A stretch of 15,960 nt of DNA from Rhizobacter sp. (GTDB lineage Bacteria > Pseudomonadota > Gammaproteobacteria > Burkholderiales > Burkholderiaceae_C). A program made the translations under genes and the position numbers. Every line of letters starts with the position of its first letter. Position 1 is the stretch's first letter. The stretch lies in assembly GCA_014380155.1 (NCBI GenBank), contig JACMKJ010000201.1, positions 1-15,960 on the forward strand, written 5' to 3'. The notes under the pieces were generated by a model. It did no database searches and had not been told where the DNA came from. It was given only the letters and a program-made list of their open reading frames with translations. Positions 1 through 7,605 of the stretch are shown piece after piece.

Positions 1-642
1 AAGGCCGGCGACGGCGGCCACACCGGCGCCACGTTTCTCGCGCAAGGCACGATCTACCCGGACGTCATCGAGTCCGGCGGCGCACAGACGAAGAAGGCCG
101 TCTCGATCAAGAGCCACCACAACGTCGGGGGCCTGCCGGCAACGGTCGGGCTCAAACTGCTCGAGCCGCTGCGCGATCTGTTCAAGGACGAAGTGCGCGA
201 GCTCGGCGTGGCCCTCGGCCTGCCGCACGAGATGGTCTACCGCCATCCCTTCCCCGGCCCGGGCCTCGGCGTACGCATCCTCGGCGAGGTGAAGCCCGAA
301 TATGCCGCCCTGCTGCGCCGCGCCGACGCCATCTTCATCGAGGAATTGCGGGCCTGGAAAGACCTGCCTACCGGCAAGAGCTGGTACGACCTCACCAGCC
401 AGGCGTTTGCGGTGTTCCTGCCGGTCAAGAGCGTGGGTGTGATGGGAGATGGTCGAACCTACGACTATGTGGTCGCCTTGCGCGCCGTGCAGACCAGCGA
501 CTTCATGACGGCCGACTGGGCCGAGTTGCCGTATTCGTTGCTGAAGAAGGTGTCGAGCCGCATCATCAACGAGGTGCGTGGCATCAACCGGGTCACCTAC
601 GACGTGTCCAGCAAACCGCCGGCCACCATCGAGTGGGAGTGA
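1..642 (+). CDS. guaA: GMP synthase (glutamine-hydrolysing), C-terminal part; 5' end outside window
   Basis: GMP synthase makes GMP from XMP, ATP and glutamine in the cytoplasm, the last step of guanine nucleotide synthesis. The reading frame is open at the left edge, and 213 residues remain before TGA at 640-642. The visible part is the end of the ATP-pyrophosphatase domain and the C-terminal dimerisation domain. Family motifs in order are [57 protein letters not shown] and the classic C-terminus KPPATIEWE. The N-terminal glutamine amidotransferase domain and the P-loop must lie upstream of the window. No frame damage is seen. The stop overlaps candidate GTG starts of the next gene (GTGA at 639-642), which suggests co-translation with the ThpR-TadA reading frame. 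Confidence 0.97.
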   Translation, partial: KAGDGGHTGATFLAQGTIYPDVIESGGAQTKKAVSIKSHHNVGGLPATVGLKLLEPLRDLFKDEVRELGVALGLPHEMVYRHPFPGPGLGVRILGEVKPEYAALLRRADAIFIEELRAWKDLPTGKSWYDLTSQAFAVFLPVKSVGVMGDGRTYDYVVALRAVQTSDFMTADWAELPYSLLKKVSSRIINEVRGINRVTYDVSSKPPATIEWE

Positions 643-1826
643 AGGTGACGGGCTCTGCCGCTCAGCCTTCCTTGTTTGGCATCGATTCGGCGCCACAGCC
701 GACGGATCGGCTGTTCTTCGCGGTATTGCCGTCGGCGGATGCAGCGCAAACGATTGCGGATCTGGCCAAGGGTTTGCAGTCCGAACTCGGTCTCAAGGGC
801 CGGCCGCTGCAGACCGACCGCTTTCACATCACCTTGCACCACCTGGGCGACTACGTCGGGCTGCGCCCCGACATCGTTGCCGCAGCGATGGAAGCTGCCG
901 CCCGCGTGCAGATGGAATCGTTCGATGTCTGTTTTGAGACAGCGGCGAGCTTCAAAGGCCTGCCCGACAGGAAACCCTTCGTCCTGCGAGGTGGCGACGG
1001 CTTGAGAGACCTCACCGCCTTGCAGCAGTCGCTCGGCGCGGCGATGAAGAGGACGATTCTCGGCAGCTGGGTGCAACCCAAATTTGTCCCGCATGTCACC
1101 TTGCTGTACGACGATCAACTCGTCGATGAGCGTGCGGTCGAGCCGGTGAGTTGGGAGGCCAACGAGTTCGTGCTCATCCACAGCCTGCTCGGGCAGACGC
1201 GGCACATCGTGCTGGGCCGATGGGCGCTCAACCCCCAACGCACCAGCACCGTCATGAGCATCACGCCGGCGGATGAGCAGGCGATGCGCATTGCGCTCGA
1301 CCAGGCGCAAAACGCGATGCTGGTTGGAGAAGTGCCGATCGGTGCTGTGGTCATGCGGGCCGGGCAGGTCATCGCCACGGGCTACAACCGACCGGTCACT
1401 GAGCACGACCCGACGGCGCACGCCGAGATCGTGGCGCTGCGCCACGCAGCCACCTTGCTGGGCAACTACCGGCTGCCGGAGTGCGAGATCTACGTCACGC
1501 TGGAGCCTTGCGCGATGTGTGCCATGGCGCTGATGCATGCCCGCTTCAAGCGGGTCGTGTTCGGTGCGGCAGACCCCAAAGGCGGCGCCGCCGGCTCGGT
1601 GGTCGATCTGTTCGGGCACACCCAGCTCAACCACCACACCAAGGTGTTGGGCGGCGTGCTGGGCCAGGAGTGTGGAACCGTGCTCAGCGACTTCTTTGCC
1701 CAGCGCCGCGAGTTGTATCGCCAACGTCGCAGCGGCCCCGCCACCGAATCGTCGCCCTTCGACGACACCCCCGCCATCCCCACCGGAGAGGTTCTGGAAA
1801 TTGAGCCACCACCACCATCACCATGA
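633..1826 (+). CDS. thpR-tadA: Fused ThpR (2'-5' RNA ligase/2',3'-cyclic phosphodiesterase) - TadA (tRNA adenosine-34 deaminase)
   Basis: One uninterrupted 397-codon frame encodes two known enzymes. Residues about 24-202 are a 2H phosphoesterase of the LigT/ThpR type, with both catalytic H-x-T motifs (HIT at 65-67, HVT at 154-156) and the usual ending RWALNP. From Met208 (ATG at 1254) the protein is TadA, which deaminates A34 to inosine in tRNA. TadA has the zinc/proton-shuttle motif HAE (263-265), PCAMC (Cys293, Cys296) and the conserved [12 protein letters not shown] and LLSDFF-like segments. There is no stop codon and almost no linker between the halves. A 30-residue acidic/proline tail ends the protein. 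The start is uncertain: GTG at 633, 639 or 645 are all in frame, and 645 has GGAG at 636-639 five bases upstream. Internal initiation at 1254 could give free TadA, but I see no good ribosome site there. Family calls are firm; whether the cell makes a fusion is inference. Confidence 0.9.
   Translation: MGVKVTGSAAQPSLFGIDSAPQPTDRLFFAVLPSADAAQTIADLAKGLQSELGLKGRPLQTDRFHITLHHLGDYVGLRPDIVAAAMEAAARVQMESFDVCFETAASFKGLPDRKPFVLRGGDGLRDLTALQQSLGAAMKRTILGSWVQPKFVPHVTLLYDDQLVDERAVEPVSWEANEFVLIHSLLGQTRHIVLGRWALNPQRTSTVMSITPADEQAMRIALDQAQNAMLVGEVPIGAVVMRAGQVIATGYNRPVTEHDPTAHAEIVALRHAATLLGNYRLPECEIYVTLEPCAMCAMALMHARFKRVVFGAADPKGGAAGSVVDLFGHTQLNHHTKVLGGVLGQECGTVLSDFFAQRRELYRQRRSGPATESSPFDDTPAIPTGEVLEIEPPPPSP
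1785..1791 (+). promoter_or_regulatory. Ribosome binding site that supports a TTG start for the LD-carboxypeptidase
   Basis: GGAGAGG lies nine bases before TTG at 1801, inside the 3' end of the ThpR-TadA frame. No ATG occurs in the carboxypeptidase frame close to this point. The nearby ATG at 1823 is in another frame and meets a stop after eleven codons. Confidence 0.6.
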
Positions 1827-2733
1827 GCACTGTGACGAGCCGTCGGCCCACACGCTGACGCTGTTCACGCCCGCCGGCGTGCTGACCAAGGCGGCGCCGC
1901 TGCGGCTGGCGGCGAAGCGTCTGGCCGCCATGGGTTTTCATGTGCACATCGACGAGGCTGCGCTGGTGCGCCACCAGCGTTTTGGCGGCGACGACGAAAC
2001 CCGCCTGTCCGCGCTACACCGTGTGGCCGCCCAGGCGCCGGGTATCGCCCTGGCCACCCGCGGCGGCTATGGGCTGACCCGCCTGCTTGACCGCATCGAC
2101 TGGAAGCTCATCGCCAAGAGCGTCGACCTAGGCACGCACTGGGTGGGCTACAGCGACATGACGGCCCTGCAACTGGGCTTGCTCGGCCGCACCGGCCGGC
2201 GCAGCTGGGCCGGCCCGCTCGCCTGCGGTGACTTCGGCGATGAAATGCTCGACGAGGTCACGTCCGATTGCTTTGCCGAGGCGATGAGTGGTGCACTCGA
2301 AGCCGTGGGCTTTCGCACCGAGGCCGGCTTTGACGGGTTTGAAGCCAAGGGCACGCTGTGGGGCGGCAACCTGTGTGTGCTCAACAGCATGCTCGGAACC
2401 CGACACTGGCCCAAGGTCAAGGGAGGCATCCTGTTCCTGGAAGACGTCAACGAACACCCGTATCGCATTGAGCGCAACCTGCTGCAGTTGCATCAGGCGG
2501 GCGTGCTCGATGCGCAAAAGGCGATCGTGCTGGGCGCTTTCACCGAGTTCAAGAAGTCGCCACTCGACCGGGGCTACAGCCTCAAGGCGGCCATCGCCTA
2601 CCTGCGCTCCGTCACCAAGACCCCCATCCTCACGGGCCTGCCTTTTGGCCACGTGCCGACCAAGGTGACGCTGCCGGTGGGCGCCAAGGTGACCTTGCTC
2701 GTGCAGGCACGGGATGTGCTCATAGGCTGGTAG
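1801..2733 (+). CDS. ldcA: LD-carboxypeptidase, peptidase family S66 (LdcA-like), natural His6 N-terminus
   Basis: Enzymes of this family cut the terminal D-alanine from tetrapeptide stems of murein during cell-wall recycling, in the cytoplasm. With TTG 1801 as start the protein has 310 residues, normal for the family. The expected Ser-Glu-His triad is visible: Ser118 in VGYSDMTAL, Glu214 in GGILFLEDVNEHPYRIER, and His284 in GLPFGHVPTK. ATRGGYGLTRLL (85-96) and LWGGNL (187-192) are also typical. No signal peptide is seen, in keeping with a cytoplasmic enzyme. The first residues are [14 protein letters not shown]: six consecutive histidines, natural here, from a CAC/CAT repeat shared with the end of the upstream frame, which overlaps by 26 bases. 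A later, shorter start would remove the histidines; the family core begins near HTLTLFTPAG. Assignment to the family is strong; physiological substrate is inferred. Confidence 0.93.
   Translation: MSHHHHHHEHCDEPSAHTLTLFTPAGVLTKAAPLRLAAKRLAAMGFHVHIDEAALVRHQRFGGDDETRLSALHRVAAQAPGIALATRGGYGLTRLLDRIDWKLIAKSVDLGTHWVGYSDMTALQLGLLGRTGRRSWAGPLACGDFGDEMLDEVTSDCFAEAMSGALEAVGFRTEAGFDGFEAKGTLWGGNLCVLNSMLGTRHWPKVKGGILFLEDVNEHPYRIERNLLQLHQAGVLDAQKAIVLGAFTEFKKSPLDRGYSLKAAIAYLRSVTKTPILTGLPFGHVPTKVTLPVGAKVTLLVQARDVLIGW
1807..1824 (+). repeat. CAC/CAT trinucleotide run shared by two overlapping genes
   Basis: Six CAY triplets in a row are read as His3-His8 by the carboxypeptidase frame and as the final proline-rich codons of TadA in the other frame. 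Mixed CAC and CAT codons make it an imperfect repeat. Gain or loss of one unit would keep both frames. Confidence 0.8.
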
Positions 2734-2761
2734 TGCTCCCTAAAAAGACGCACTGATTACC

Positions 2762-2893
2762 CTGAGGCGCCAGCAGCGACGCTGCGCATAGAATCCGCAG
2801 CGCTCGCCTCGAGCAGCACCGGGCAAAACCCGGTTGTTGCCGCAGGCGCTTTTATTTGTTTGGCTTCGCACGGTCTATCCGCACGGTGCGAAG
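2762..2893 (+). other. Structured leader upstream of the importer operon (three stem-loops)
   Basis: Between the carboxypeptidase stop and the binding-protein start are 180 bases with several inverted repeats. GAGGCG at 2764-2769 can pair with CGCCTC at 2805-2810, enclosing a 7-bp stem 2780-2786/2796-2802. ACCGGG 2818-2823 pairs with CCCGGT 2829-2834 around CAAAA. CTTCGCAC 2864-2871 pairs with GTGCGAAG 2886-2893, ending three bases before the first purine-rich ribosome-site candidate. None is followed by a run of T, so they do not look like ordinary terminators. A role as 5' leader or attenuator is inference. An 8-base direct repeat, CGCACGGT, occurs at 2867-2874 and 2880-2887. Confidence 0.45.
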
Positions 2894-2902
2894 GCAGGAG
2901 CC

Positions 2903-2908
2903 GGAGAG
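2903..2908 (+). promoter_or_regulatory. Ribosome binding site for the solute-binding lipoprotein
   Basis: GGAGAG lies five bases before ATG 2914, with a second candidate AGGAG at 2896-2900. This picks ATG 2914 over the upstream in-frame start at 2860, which would place 18 residues ahead of the signal peptide. Confidence 0.65.
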
Positions 2909-2913
2909 ATTTC

Positions 2914-5145
2914 ATGGACGCTTCATTGCGTCGAATGCGAGCGTGGCTGTGCGCCGCGCCCTTGGTGGCATTTGCCGCGGCCCTCGCAGGGTGCAACAAC
3001 AGCCCATGGCCCGATGGCATGGCCGCCACCAACACCTCGACTTCGGCCGTCATCGAAAACTCGCCGCGCCACCTCGACCCGACCGCGTCGTACTGGTCGA
3101 ACGACACGCCGTACACCTACCAGATCTACGAGCCGCTCTACGGGTACCACTACCTGAAGCGGCCCTTCGTGCTGGTGCCCAAGGCCGCGCAGGCCGTGGT
3201 GACGCCTATTTACCTCGACAAGGCCGGCAAGCCACTGCCCGCTGACGCCCCCGGCGAGCTGGTGGCCGAAAGCGTCTACAACATCCCCATCAAGCCGGGG
3301 ATCATGTACCAGCCGCACCCGGCGTTTGCGCGTGACGCGCAGGGCAGCTATGCCTATCACGCCATGAAGCCAGGCGAGCTGGGCCAACGTGTCTCGCCGT
3401 TGCAGTTCGAGCAGCAGGGCACCCGCGAGCTGGTGGCCGAAGACTTCGTCTACGCACTCAAGCGCCACGCCACCACCCGCATCACCACACCGATCGCTGG
3501 CATCTTCTCCGAGTACGTGGTGGGCCTGAAGGACTACATTGCCCTGGTCAAGGCCGAAGACGCCAAGCTGCGCCAGGGCCTCGACTCCGCTAGCCTCGAC
3601 AAGCCGTTTCTCGACTTCCGCCGCTGGCCGCTGGCCGGGGCGAGCGCGCCCGAGAAGCACCTGCTGCGCATCCGCATCAACGGTAAATATCCGCAGTGGA
3701 ACTACTGGATGGCCATGACCTTCCTGGCGCCCGTGCCCTGGGAAGCCGATGCCTTCTACGCCCAGCCCGGCATGGGCGAAGTGGGGCTCACGCTCGACGC
3801 CTGGCCGGTGGGCACGGGCGCTTACATGATGACCGAGTTCGTCAAGGACAGGCGCCACGTGATGAAGCGCAACCCCAACTACCGCGGCGAGCCTTACCCC
3901 TGCGAAGGCATGCCCGGCGACAAGGAGGCCGGCCTGCTCGACGACTGCGGCAAGCGCATGCCGTTCATCGACACCTTCGTCTCCACCATCGAGCGCGAGG
4001 CCGTGCCGCAGAAGGGCAAGTTCCGCCAAGGCTTCTACGACATCGAGGTCTTCGAACGCACCGACACCGGCCTTGACTACCTGGTCGCAATGCAAGACTC
4101 CGAAGAGGTGCGCAAGGAGTACGAGAAGAAAGGTTTTCGCCTGCCCAAGTTTGCCGACGTGCAGAACTGGATCATCGGCTTCAACATGCTGGACCCGACC
4201 ATCGGCAAGGGCGAAACCCCCGAGCAGCAGGTGCGCAACCGCAAGCTGCGCCAGGCGATCTCGATCGCGCTCGACTGGGAGGAGTACTCGAAGGTCTTCC
4301 CGAAGAAAGCGGGCGAGACGGCGATGGGCCCCCTGCCCGATGGCATCTTCGGCTCACGCCACGGCACGCTGGAAGGTGTGAACCCGGTGACGCACCAGGT
4401 GGTCGGCGGCAAGATCGTGCGCCGCTCCATCGCCGATGCGAAGCGGCTCATGGCCGAAGCCGGTTATCCGAGCGGGCGTGACGAAAAGACCGGCCGCCCC
4501 CTGGTCATCAACTACGACTACTACGCGCCACCCACGCCGGAGCGCAAACCCGAGATCGACTGGGTGGTGCGCCAGTTCGCCAAGATCGACATCCAGCTCG
4601 AAGTGCGTGCCACCGACAACAGCCAGTTCCAGGACAAGATTCGCAAAGGCAAGTACCAGGTGTTCTGGCTGGGCTGGTTGGCCGATTACCCGGATGCCGA
4701 GAACTTTCTATTCCTGCTTTACGGCCCCAACGGCAAGACACGGGCTGACGGCGAGAACACCGCCAACTACGAAAACCCGGCTTACGACAAGCTCTTCACC
4801 AAGATGAAGCTGCTCGACGACGGCCCACAGAAACAAGCCGTGATCGACGAGATGGTGAAGATCACGCAGGACGACGCGCCCTGGTCGTTTGGCTACTTCC
4901 CGTATTCGTCTGCGGCGGCGCAGGGCTGGGTCTACAACTCCAAGCCGGCGGTGCTGATCAGAGACCATGGGCGTTACCTGCGCATCGACAGCGAGCAGCG
5001 TGCGAAGAACCTGCGCGAATGGAACCAGCCGCTCTGGTGGCCCGTGATCCTGGCGGTGATCGCCGTGCTGGCGGCGTTGCTGCCGGCGCGCGCCATGCTC
5101 CGCCGCCGCGAGCGCACCAATGCGCGCGGTGAAGTGTTGGCCTGA
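2914..5145 (+). CDS. Family 5 extracellular solute-binding lipoprotein of a peptide-type ABC importer, with C-terminal membrane segment
   Basis: This should be the periplasmic receptor that hands peptides or similar solutes to the two permeases downstream. It has 743 residues, longer than the roughly 530-600 of OppA/DppA/YejA. Residues 1-26 are a lipoprotein signal (RRMRAWL, then a hydrophobic stretch) ending in lipobox LAGC, so Cys27 is the probable lipidated residue. Family 5 features follow: TPYTYQIYEPLYGYHYL early, LVAEDFVYALKRHATTRI, GTGAYMMTEFV...RHVMKRNPNYRG, RNRKLRQAISIALDWEEY and RLMAEAGYPSG. Two cysteines near 330-350 might form a disulfide. Residues about 708-728 (from WWPVILAVIAVLAALLP) form a membrane helix followed by MLRRRER, which suggests a cytoplasmic C-terminus. 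This is unusual for a binding protein. It resembles the YejA-like members seen in Burkholderiales. The next gene starts 16 bases on. Substrate unknown. Confidence 0.92.
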   Translation: MDASLRRMRAWLCAAPLVAFAAALAGCNNSPWPDGMAATNTSTSAVIENSPRHLDPTASYWSNDTPYTYQIYEPLYGYHYLKRPFVLVPKAAQAVVTPIYLDKAGKPLPADAPGELVAESVYNIPIKPGIMYQPHPAFARDAQGSYAYHAMKPGELGQRVSPLQFEQQGTRELVAEDFVYALKRHATTRITTPIAGIFSEYVVGLKDYIALVKAEDAKLRQGLDSASLDKPFLDFRRWPLAGASAPEKHLLRIRINGKYPQWNYWMAMTFLAPVPWEADAFYAQPGMGEVGLTLDAWPVGTGAYMMTEFVKDRRHVMKRNPNYRGEPYPCEGMPGDKEAGLLDDCGKRMPFIDTFVSTIEREAVPQKGKFRQGFYDIEVFERTDTGLDYLVAMQDSEEVRKEYEKKGFRLPKFADVQNWIIGFNMLDPTIGKGETPEQQVRNRKLRQAISIALDWEEYSKVFPKKAGETAMGPLPDGIFGSRHGTLEGVNPVTHQVVGGKIVRRSIADAKRLMAEAGYPSGRDEKTGRPLVINYDYYAPPTPERKPEIDWVVRQFAKIDIQLEVRATDNSQFQDKIRKGKYQVFWLGWLADYPDAENFLFLLYGPNGKTRADGENTANYENPAYDKLFTKMKLLDDGPQKQAVIDEMVKITQDDAPWSFGYFPYSSAAAQGWVYNSKPAVLIRDHGRYLRIDSEQRAKNLREWNQPLWWPVILAVIAVLAALLPARAMLRRRERTNARGEVLA

Positions 5146-5161
5146 CGAAACCACGAACCCG

Positions 5162-6145
5162 ATGCTGTCCTACGTCTTTCGCCGCCTCATCTACGGGGCC
5201 TTGGTGTTGCTGGGTGTGAACCTGGCGACCTTCTTCCTTTTCTTCACCGTCAACACGCCAGACGACATGGCGCGGCTGAACATCGGCGGCAAGCGCGTCA
5301 CGCCGGAGGCCATCGTCAAGTGGAAGGCGGAGCGCGGCTACGACAAGCCGCTCTACCTGAACGATGCCAAGCAGGGCAGCGAGCGTTTGACCGAAACCAT
5401 CTTCTGGGAGCGGTCGGTGTCGCTGTTCACGCTCGACTTCGGCCGTGCCGACGGTGAAAGCGCCGGCAACATCGGCCATGAGGTGAGCAGCCGCATGTGG
5501 GTCAGCATCCAGTTTGCGCTGCCGCTGTTCATCCTTCAGGTGATCGCGAGCACGGCGTTTGCGCTGCTGCTGGTGATGTTTCGCAACACGCGGCTCGACT
5601 TCTGGGGCGTGGTGAGTTGTGTGGTGATGCTGTCCATCTCCAGCTTCTTCTACATCATCGTCGGCCAGGTGCTGTTCTCGCGCGTGCTCAAGCTGGCACC
5701 TATCTCGGGCTATGAGCCGGGACTCGATGCGGTCAAGTTCCTGATCTTGCCGATCGTCTTGTCGCTCATCGCGCGGCTGGGTACCGAGGCGCGCCTGTAC
5801 CGGGCCATGTTCCTCGAAGAAATCGGCCGCGACTACGTTCGCACGGCGCGGGCCAAGGGCCTGGCCGAGATGGTGGTGCTGTTCCGCCACGTGTTGCGCA
5901 ATGCGCTGATTCCCATCATCACCAGCGCGGGTGCCTACCTGCCGTATGTGTTCATGGGCAGCCTGGTGTTCGAGAGTTTCTTTGGTCTGCCGGGGCTCGG
6001 TGCGTACGTGATCGAGGCCATCGGCAAACAAGACTTTGCGATCGTTCGCACCATGGTGTTCGTGGGCTCCTTGCTCTACATCGCCACCTACATCGCGATC
6101 GACGTCGCCTACACCTGGGCCGACCCCCGGATCCGGCTGGCCTGA
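5162..6145 (+). CDS. Peptide-type ABC transporter permease, DppB/OppB/YejB class
   Basis: This is the first inner-membrane channel subunit of the importer, 327 residues. It starts MLSYVFRRLIYGALVLLGVN, the typical first helix of OppB/DppB proteins, followed by a periplasmic segment (about residues 30-115, beginning NTPDDMARLN) and five more hydrophobic segments. The cytoplasmic coupling loop to the ATPase is the EAA-like stretch YVRTARAKGLAEMVVLFRHV, then LRNALIPIIT. ESFFGLPGLG and the C-terminal DPRIRL are also class hallmarks. I chose ATG 5162 because it places the first helix at the N-terminus; the ATG at 5120 lies inside the previous gene. No clear ribosome site precedes it, so translation is probably coupled to the binding-protein gene 16 bases upstream. 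Confidence 0.95.
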   Translation: MLSYVFRRLIYGALVLLGVNLATFFLFFTVNTPDDMARLNIGGKRVTPEAIVKWKAERGYDKPLYLNDAKQGSERLTETIFWERSVSLFTLDFGRADGESAGNIGHEVSSRMWVSIQFALPLFILQVIASTAFALLLVMFRNTRLDFWGVVSCVVMLSISSFFYIIVGQVLFSRVLKLAPISGYEPGLDAVKFLILPIVLSLIARLGTEARLYRAMFLEEIGRDYVRTARAKGLAEMVVLFRHVLRNALIPIITSAGAYLPYVFMGSLVFESFFGLPGLGAYVIEAIGKQDFAIVRTMVFVGSLLYIATYIAIDVAYTWADPRIRLA

Positions 6146-6158
6146 GGAACGAGAAGTG

Positions 6159-7598
6159 ATGCCGAAGTTTGTATTTCTCTGGACTGACGTTTCCATCTGG
6201 GTGCTCGTGGCCGGCATGGTGGGCTACGGGGTTTTCGTGTCGCGCAAGCCGGGCCTCGCGCGCAACTGGCGCCGTGTGTTCACCGACCCGGCCGCGATGG
6301 CCTCGTTCGTGGTGCTGTTGTTGTGCCTGGTGATCACCTTGCTCGACAGCGTTCACTACCGACGTGCGCTGCCCCCCGCGCCGGGTGTGGTCAACACCAG
6401 CGTGGCCTACGACGTGCGAACGATCTCGGTGCTCGACACGCTGTTGTCGCGCCTGGTCGAGTCGCGTGAACCCTCCTACTCCCGGCCCTTGTCCTACGTC
6501 GGGTTTTTCAAGGAATCGATCGAAGTAGAAGGCAAGCTGACCCGCGAGCCGCCCCGCCTGGTGTTCGGTGGTGCGCATCTCACCGACCCCGCCACCCAGT
6601 GGGTGGGTGACCTGATCAAACGCAGTGTGATGGGCCTGGTGTTGGGCTTGCTGGTCACGGCCGGTATCAGCGCGCTGCTGGTCGCGGTGATCGCGCGTCG
6701 TCGTGGCGCGGCATGGGCCGTCACGACGCGCAGTATCTTGAAAGGCGAGAGCGACATCCCCTGGCACGCCGCGCTCTGGGCGGTGATGGCGATCGGCGTT
6801 CTCGCCGGGCCGACCATCGCGCTGATGGGCCACTACCACGTGTTCGGCACCGACCGCACCGGCAACGACGTGCTGTATCAGGCGCTCAAGAGCATCCGCA
6901 CCGCCTTCGTGATCGGCACGCTCGCCACCGTGGCCACCTTGCCGCTGGCCGTGGTGCTGGGCATCATGGCCGGCTATTTCAAGGGCTGGGTCGACGAAGT
7001 CATCCAGTACCTCTACACCGTGTTGTCTTCGGTGCCCAATGTGCTGCTCATCGCGGCCTGCGTGCTGATGGTGCAGGTGTTTCTCGACAAACACCCCGAG
7101 CTGTTCGAGACCGGCGCCGAGCGTGCCGACCTGAAGCTTTTCTTGCTGTGCGTGGTGCTCGGCCTCACTGGCTGGGCTGGGCTGTGCCGTCTGCTGCGCG
7201 GAGAAACACTCAAGCTGCGTGAGCTCGAATTCGTGCAGGCGGCCAATGCATTCGGCGTTAGCAACACACGCATCATGGTGCGGCACATCTTCCCGAATGC
7301 GGCGCACCTCATGCTCATCGTCACCGTGCTGGAGTTCTCCGCGCTGATCTTGTATGAAGCGGTGCTGTCTTATGTCGGCGTGGGCGTCGACCCGTCGATG
7401 AACAGCTTCGGCGGCATGATCAACCTCGCGCGCAACGAGATGAGCCTCGACCCGGTGGTGTGGTGGTCGTTCGCGGCTGCGTTCGGGTTCATGGTCACCC
7501 TCGTGCTCGCAGCCAACCTGTTTGCCGATGGCGTGCGCGACGCCTTCGACCCGCGCGCCAGCAACTACCGTGTGCGCCTGAAGCGCAAAGCTGTCTGA
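6159..7598 (+). CDS. Peptide-type ABC transporter permease, DppC/OppC/YejE class, with extended N-terminus
   Basis: This is the second channel subunit of the importer, 479 residues against about 300-340 in typical DppC/YejE proteins. Two hydrophobic segments lie at about 7-27 and 46-67. A soluble, probably periplasmic, stretch runs from 70 to 155, and further helices lie near 156-180 and 204-226. The class core then begins at HVFGTDRTGNDVLYQALKS (about 227-245). The EAA coupling loop is EFVQAANAFGVSNTRIMVRH (about 357-376), followed by IFPNA. The typical ending LFADGVRDAFDPR is present. ATG 6159 follows GAGAAG closely and lies 13 bases after the previous stop; an in-frame open stretch further upstream overlaps the first permease and is disregarded. 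The extra N-terminal helices and loop are the odd feature. Function as permease is firm; what the extension does is unknown. Confidence 0.93.
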   Translation: MPKFVFLWTDVSIWVLVAGMVGYGVFVSRKPGLARNWRRVFTDPAAMASFVVLLLCLVITLLDSVHYRRALPPAPGVVNTSVAYDVRTISVLDTLLSRLVESREPSYSRPLSYVGFFKESIEVEGKLTREPPRLVFGGAHLTDPATQWVGDLIKRSVMGLVLGLLVTAGISALLVAVIARRRGAAWAVTTRSILKGESDIPWHAALWAVMAIGVLAGPTIALMGHYHVFGTDRTGNDVLYQALKSIRTAFVIGTLATVATLPLAVVLGIMAGYFKGWVDEVIQYLYTVLSSVPNVLLIAACVLMVQVFLDKHPELFETGAERADLKLFLLCVVLGLTGWAGLCRLLRGETLKLRELEFVQAANAFGVSNTRIMVRHIFPNAAHLMLIVTVLEFSALILYEAVLSYVGVGVDPSMNSFGGMINLARNEMSLDPVVWWSFAAAFGFMVTLVLAANLFADGVRDAFDPRASNYRVRLKRKAV

Positions 7599-7605
7599 GG
7601 CCGCC

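Noticed and set aside
1961..1979. 8-bp inverted repeat with a three-base loop (CGCTGGTG/CACCAGCG)
   Set aside because: It lies inside the carboxypeptidase coding frame and is explained by ordinary codons; no T-run or partner site.
2818..2841. Hairpin ACCGGG/CCCGGT as an intrinsic terminator of the carboxypeptidase gene
   Set aside because: The stem is only 6 bp and is followed by TGTTGCC instead of a T-run; kept only as part of the structured leader.
4958..6217. 419-codon - strand frame; similar ones at 597-1724, 2923-4095 and 7495-8886
   Set aside because: All lie opposite well-supported genes and show the same low-sense composition.
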